A stretch of DNA of 64,000 nt from Clostridiales bacterium FE2011 (lineage in GTDB: Bacteria > Bacillota > Clostridia > Christensenellales > Aristaeellaceae), in NCBI GenBank assembly GCA_017569305.1, contig CP069418.1, positions 1 to 64,000 on the forward strand, written 5' to 3'. The position numbers and the translations under genes are program-made. Below are positions 61,656-64,000 of this stretch, piece after piece. The notes under the pieces are model-generated. The model did not search any database. It worked only from the letters and a program-made list of their open reading frames with translations, and was not told where the DNA came from. How positions within the stretch are numbered: position 1 is the first letter of the stretch; every line of letters starts with the position of its first letter.

Positions 61656-62474
61656 TTATGAGCCCCATTCACTGAGTTTTCTGCGTGTCAGTCCGAAAAA
61701 ATCATATGGATGCAGTCGAATCAGGCTGATTTTCCGGTCTGTACCGGTGACATGTATTTCATCTCCGGCGCTGAGACTTCCCATATTCTGTCCGTCGATC
61801 TGTAGTTCTGCTGTTTGTTCCCTTTCCGGTTTCAGTAAAAGGCGTATGTCTGCTTTCTCTGAAACAATACACGGGCAATGCTGCATACTGTGTGGACATA
61901 CAGGCGTAATAATCATACAGTTCATTCCCGGTTCAACAATCGGTCCACCCGCCGATAGTGAATATCCGGTTGATCCTGTCGGTGTTGCCACAATGAGTCC
62001 GTCCGCTGTAAAGGTACAGTATTCCTTTCTGTCCACTGTAACGTCAACGCGGATCAGTCTTGCATAACCGCCGCGTGTAATCACCGCGTCATTCAAGGCG
62101 TAATATTCGTCGCCTGTTCGTTTATTGACAACATGCAGAAGGCTTCTGTATTCCACATGGTACTGGCCGTTGATAATGGCGGTAAGCGCTTCCTCCAGGT
62201 GTTTCGGATCTTCTTCGGTAAGAAAGCCGACTGTCCCGAGATTAATGCCAAGTAAAGGAATATCATATTCCATGGCATACCTTGCTCCGATCAGCAGCGT
62301 GCCGTCTCCGCCAAAGGTAACGATCAGATCCGGCTTAAGATGATTATCGTCCGTCTGAGGATTAAACGTCAGAATATGATGGCGTTGAAAAAAGGCAGAA
62401 GCTTTTTCAGCATATCTCACCGCATCCTGGTTTTCCACATTCAGAATCAGCCCGGCCGCTTTCAGCATTTGCAT
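61656..62474 (-). CDS. nadK: NAD kinase
   Basis: A 272-residue ATP-NAD kinase (PpnK). The GGDGT motif appears in VTFGGDGTLLIGAR, with TADGLIVATPTGSTGYSLSAGGPIV as the second NAD site. I start at ATG 62474, 4 nt after GGGAGG; ATG 62468 (spacing 10) is possible. It is followed by argR after 26 nt, consistent with the nadK-argR-recN cluster. Confidence 0.94.
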   Translation of the reverse strand: MQMLKAAGLILNVENQDAVRYAEKASAFFQRHHILTFNPQTDDNHLKPDLIVTFGGDGTLLIGARYAMEYDIPLLGINLGTVGFLTEEDPKHLEEALTAIINGQYHVEYRSLLHVVNKRTGDEYYALNDAVITRGGYARLIRVDVTVDRKEYCTFTADGLIVATPTGSTGYSLSAGGPIVEPGMNCMIITPVCPHSMQHCPCIVSEKADIRLLLKPEREQTAELQIDGQNMGSLSAGDEIHVTGTDRKISLIRLHPYDFFGLTRRKLSEWGS

Positions 62475-62491
62475 CTTTCCTCCCGCAGGAT

Positions 62492-62521
62492 TTGACAAAA
62501 TAGTATCACAACCTGTATATA
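62492..62521 (+). promoter_or_regulatory. Putative promoter of the RluA-type gene, overlapping nadK promoter
   Basis: TTGACA (62492-62497) and TATATA (62516-62521) are 18 bp apart. Confidence 0.5.
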
Positions 62522-62528
62522 TACTCAA
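62500..62528 (-). promoter_or_regulatory. Promoter of nadK-argR-recN
   Basis: On the minus strand TTGAGT (62523-62528) and TACTAT (62500-62505) are 17 bp apart, 26 nt before the nadK ATG and overlapping the divergent RluA promoter. Confidence 0.5.
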
Positions 62529-62591
62529 GAGATATGCATTTTTTTGTATATTGATGAATATATGCAAAAAAGCAGAAAGGCATGTGCAAAA

Positions 62592-63242
62592 ATGATTCCG
62601 GTTCTGTATACTGACAAGGATTTTTTAGTCTGCAGCAAACCTGTCGGCGTGCTTTCGGAGTCGCCAGGGCTGCCGGATATGGTTCAGGAGCAGCTGGGCG
62701 GCAGGTTTTATCCTGTCCACCGCCTGGACCAGGGTACCGGAGGAGTATGTGTGCTTGCTGCTACAGCCCATGCCTGCACGGGACTTCAGAAACTTTTCCT
62801 GGAAGGAAGAGTCATGAAAGAATACCTGGCTGTCATCTCAGGAAAACCGGAAGAAAAAAACGGATCTTTCCGTGATTATCTTTATCATGATAAAAGATCC
62901 AATAAAACCTATGTTGTCAGACAAAAAAGAAAAGGCGTCAAGGAAGCTCTCTGTGACTGGAAGGTAATCGGAACAGCCTTCTGCAATGATCAGCCTCTTT
63001 CTCTTATGCGTATATCGCTGCACACAGGCCGCACGCATCAGATCCGTGTACAGTTTTCCTCCCGGGGCTTTCCATTGGTCGGCGACCGGAAATACGGCAG
63101 CCGTATCAAGGCATCCTCTCCTGCTTTATGGGCATACAGCCTTTCTTTTCCCCATCCATGGAATGAAGATGCGCAGGTGTCTGTTTCGTCTCCGCCGAAC
63201 GAAGTTTTTCCTTGGACGCTTTTTGATTTATCTTGTTTATGA
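62592..63242 (+). CDS. RluA-type pseudouridine synthase (no S4 domain)
   Basis: A 216-residue RluA/RluD-family enzyme: the catalytic Asp46 lies in the signature HRLDQGTGGV, with LHTGRTHQIRVQFSSRGFPLVGDRKYG later. It lacks an N-terminal S4 domain, as in the short RluA/TruC-like members, so the RNA target is open. ATG 62592 has a weak AAAGG site (11 nt). It is divergent from nadK and convergent with tlyA, overlapping that gene's 3' end by 6 nt. Confidence 0.88.
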   Translation: MIPVLYTDKDFLVCSKPVGVLSESPGLPDMVQEQLGGRFYPVHRLDQGTGGVCVLAATAHACTGLQKLFLEGRVMKEYLAVISGKPEEKNGSFRDYLYHDKRSNKTYVVRQKRKGVKEALCDWKVIGTAFCNDQPLSLMRISLHTGRTHQIRVQFSSRGFPLVGDRKYGSRIKASSPALWAYSLSFPHPWNEDAQVSVSSPPNEVFPWTLFDLSCL

Positions 63243-64000
63243 ATGTATCATGCTTTCGTGAGCTTCGTTTACTACAGTATGAATTCTGTCAGCAGTAACT
63301 CCTGTTCTGCTTCCGTCCTGTTTCCTGATTTCAGCCAGAAATTCTATGTTTCCCTTCGGCCCGGTGATAGGTGAATAATCCAGTTTGACTGTGCACCACC
63401 CCATCTTTTCGGTAAAAGTTGTTATATTTGTAATAACACTCCTGTGAATCTCCGGATCCCGTACCACCCCGTTTTTGCCCACATTTTCCCTTCCGGCTTC
63501 AAACTGGGGTTTGATCAGTGTATAGAACACTCCCTGATCTCCCATGATTCCTGCGGCAGCCGGCAGAATCAGACGTATTGAAATAAAGCTTACATCCATC
63601 ACCGTTATCTCAGGTTTTTCGGAAAACATGCTGCTTTCCAGAAATCTTGCGTTGGTTCTTTCCATAACAGTGACACGCGGGTCATTGCGCAGTTTCCAGT
63701 CCAGCTGTCCGTATCCCACATCGATTGAATATACTTTCCTTGCGCCATTGCGCAGACATACATCGGTAAAGCCTCCTGTGCTCGATCCGATATCCATGAT
63801 CACGCGGTCCCTCAGGTCAGCGTCAAATACACGCACAGCCTTTTCCAGTTTCAGCGCTCCTCTGCTGACATACTCGTTTTCAGGAGATTTCAAAGTAAGA
63901 ACATCCAGGCTTCCGATGCTTTCGGAAGCTTTATTGATCCTTCTTTCCCCGACAAAAACACGGCCCTCCATGATTGCGGCCTGTGCGCGTTCCCTGCTTT
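63237..64000 (-). CDS. tlyA: TlyA-type rRNA 2'-O-methyltransferase, 5' end outside window
   Basis: The visible 253 residues are the bulk of TlyA (hemolysin-like, 16S/23S rRNA 2'-O-methyltransferase). The frame stays open to the window edge and reads SRERAQAAIMEGRV, the usual S4 domain, so an apparent start at 63971 is not the real one. The Rossmann domain has DIGSSTGGFTDVCL and VMDVSFIS. TlyA with argR and recN downstream matches the Bacillus yqxC-ahrC-recN order. Confidence 0.93.
   Translation of the reverse strand, partial: SRERAQAAIMEGRVFVGERRINKASESIGSLDVLTLKSPENEYVSRGALKLEKAVRVFDADLRDRVIMDIGSSTGGFTDVCLRNGARKVYSIDVGYGQLDWKLRNDPRVTVMERTNARFLESSMFSEKPEITVMDVSFISIRLILPAAAGIMGDQGVFYTLIKPQFEAGRENVGKNGVVRDPEIHRSVITNITTFTEKMGWCTVKLDYSPITGPKGNIEFLAEIRKQDGSRTGVTADRIHTVVNEAHESMIHS

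Noticed and set aside
63971..63971. ATG at 63971 as the true start of tlyA
   Set aside because: Upstream codons to the window edge encode the conserved S4 segment, so the gene continues outside.

Overview
The window is chromosomal DNA from a low-to-mid GC, Gram-positive, endospore-lineage Firmicute, most likely a member of the Clostridia. The evidence is the gene set: a sporulation-type sigma-H beside mrnC and rlmB, RicT (YaaT), DarA, RqcP, FakA/Asp23, MrnC, a GlgC+GlgD pair, pyruvate phosphate dikinase, a Tyr T-box, a 2[4Fe-4S] ferredoxin, and strong GGAGG ribosome binding sites with several TTG starts. I cannot name the species. No phage, plasmid, IS or CRISPR signal is visible, so this is mostly core genome with a few lineage-specific inserts.

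Layout, left to right. 1-3567: a fused TIM-barrel/acyl-CoA synthetase and a divergent MreB-like protein, convergent on a shared terminator. 3663-10491 (+): an operon-like run of radical SAM/PDZ protein, der, plsY, lepA, ypsA-like and hemW. 10500-14675 (-): Asp23 protein, fakA, recG. 14743-18120 (+): a promoter and tyrosine T-box leader reading into an aminotransferase, tyrS and a YigZ protein. 18127-21573 (-): trmN6, a BaiN/HI0933 flavoprotein, a TetR regulator and deoD. 21643-25608 (-): glycogen operon glgC-glgD-glgA. 25647-26877 (+): an ECF sigma factor with a membrane-anchored partner. 26863-29695 (-): mrnC-thyX-rlmB-sigH.

29790-36772: tRNA-Lys (+), ferredoxin (-), darA-holB-ricT (-), a YpsC-type RNA methyltransferase (+), a secreted L,D-transpeptidase with a degenerate CapA domain (-), and tRNA-Leu (+). 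36814-39939: ssrA and smpB (-), with proA, rluB and tRNA-Ser (+). 40011-46233 (+): trkA-trkH, mazG/yabN, hup, rqcP and an ispDF fusion. 46236-53749 (-): upp, a GH127-like protein, dusB and three consecutive exported proteins that I cannot assign. 53779-56612 (+): lgt, a class C beta-lactamase-like hydrolase, recX. 56646-64000: ppdK (-), then tlyA (cut by the window end), nadK, argR, recN (-), with an RluA-type pseudouridine synthase (+) between tlyA and nadK.

Functionally the window is dominated by translation and RNA modification (der, lepA, hemW neighbourhood, tyrS, tmRNA/SmpB, RqcP, three pseudouridine or dihydrouridine synthases, TrmN6, TlyA, RlmB), replication and repair (recG, recN, recX, holB) and envelope or lipid functions (plsY, fakA, lgt, the L,D-transpeptidase). 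The most unusual items are the TIM-barrel/acyl-CoA synthetase fusion, the L,D-transpeptidase/pseudo-CapA fusion, and the exported-protein cluster translationally coupled to dusB behind a degenerate glycoside-hydrolase-like protein. Promoter and start-codon calls were made by eye. Family assignments rest on motif recognition, not on a database search.
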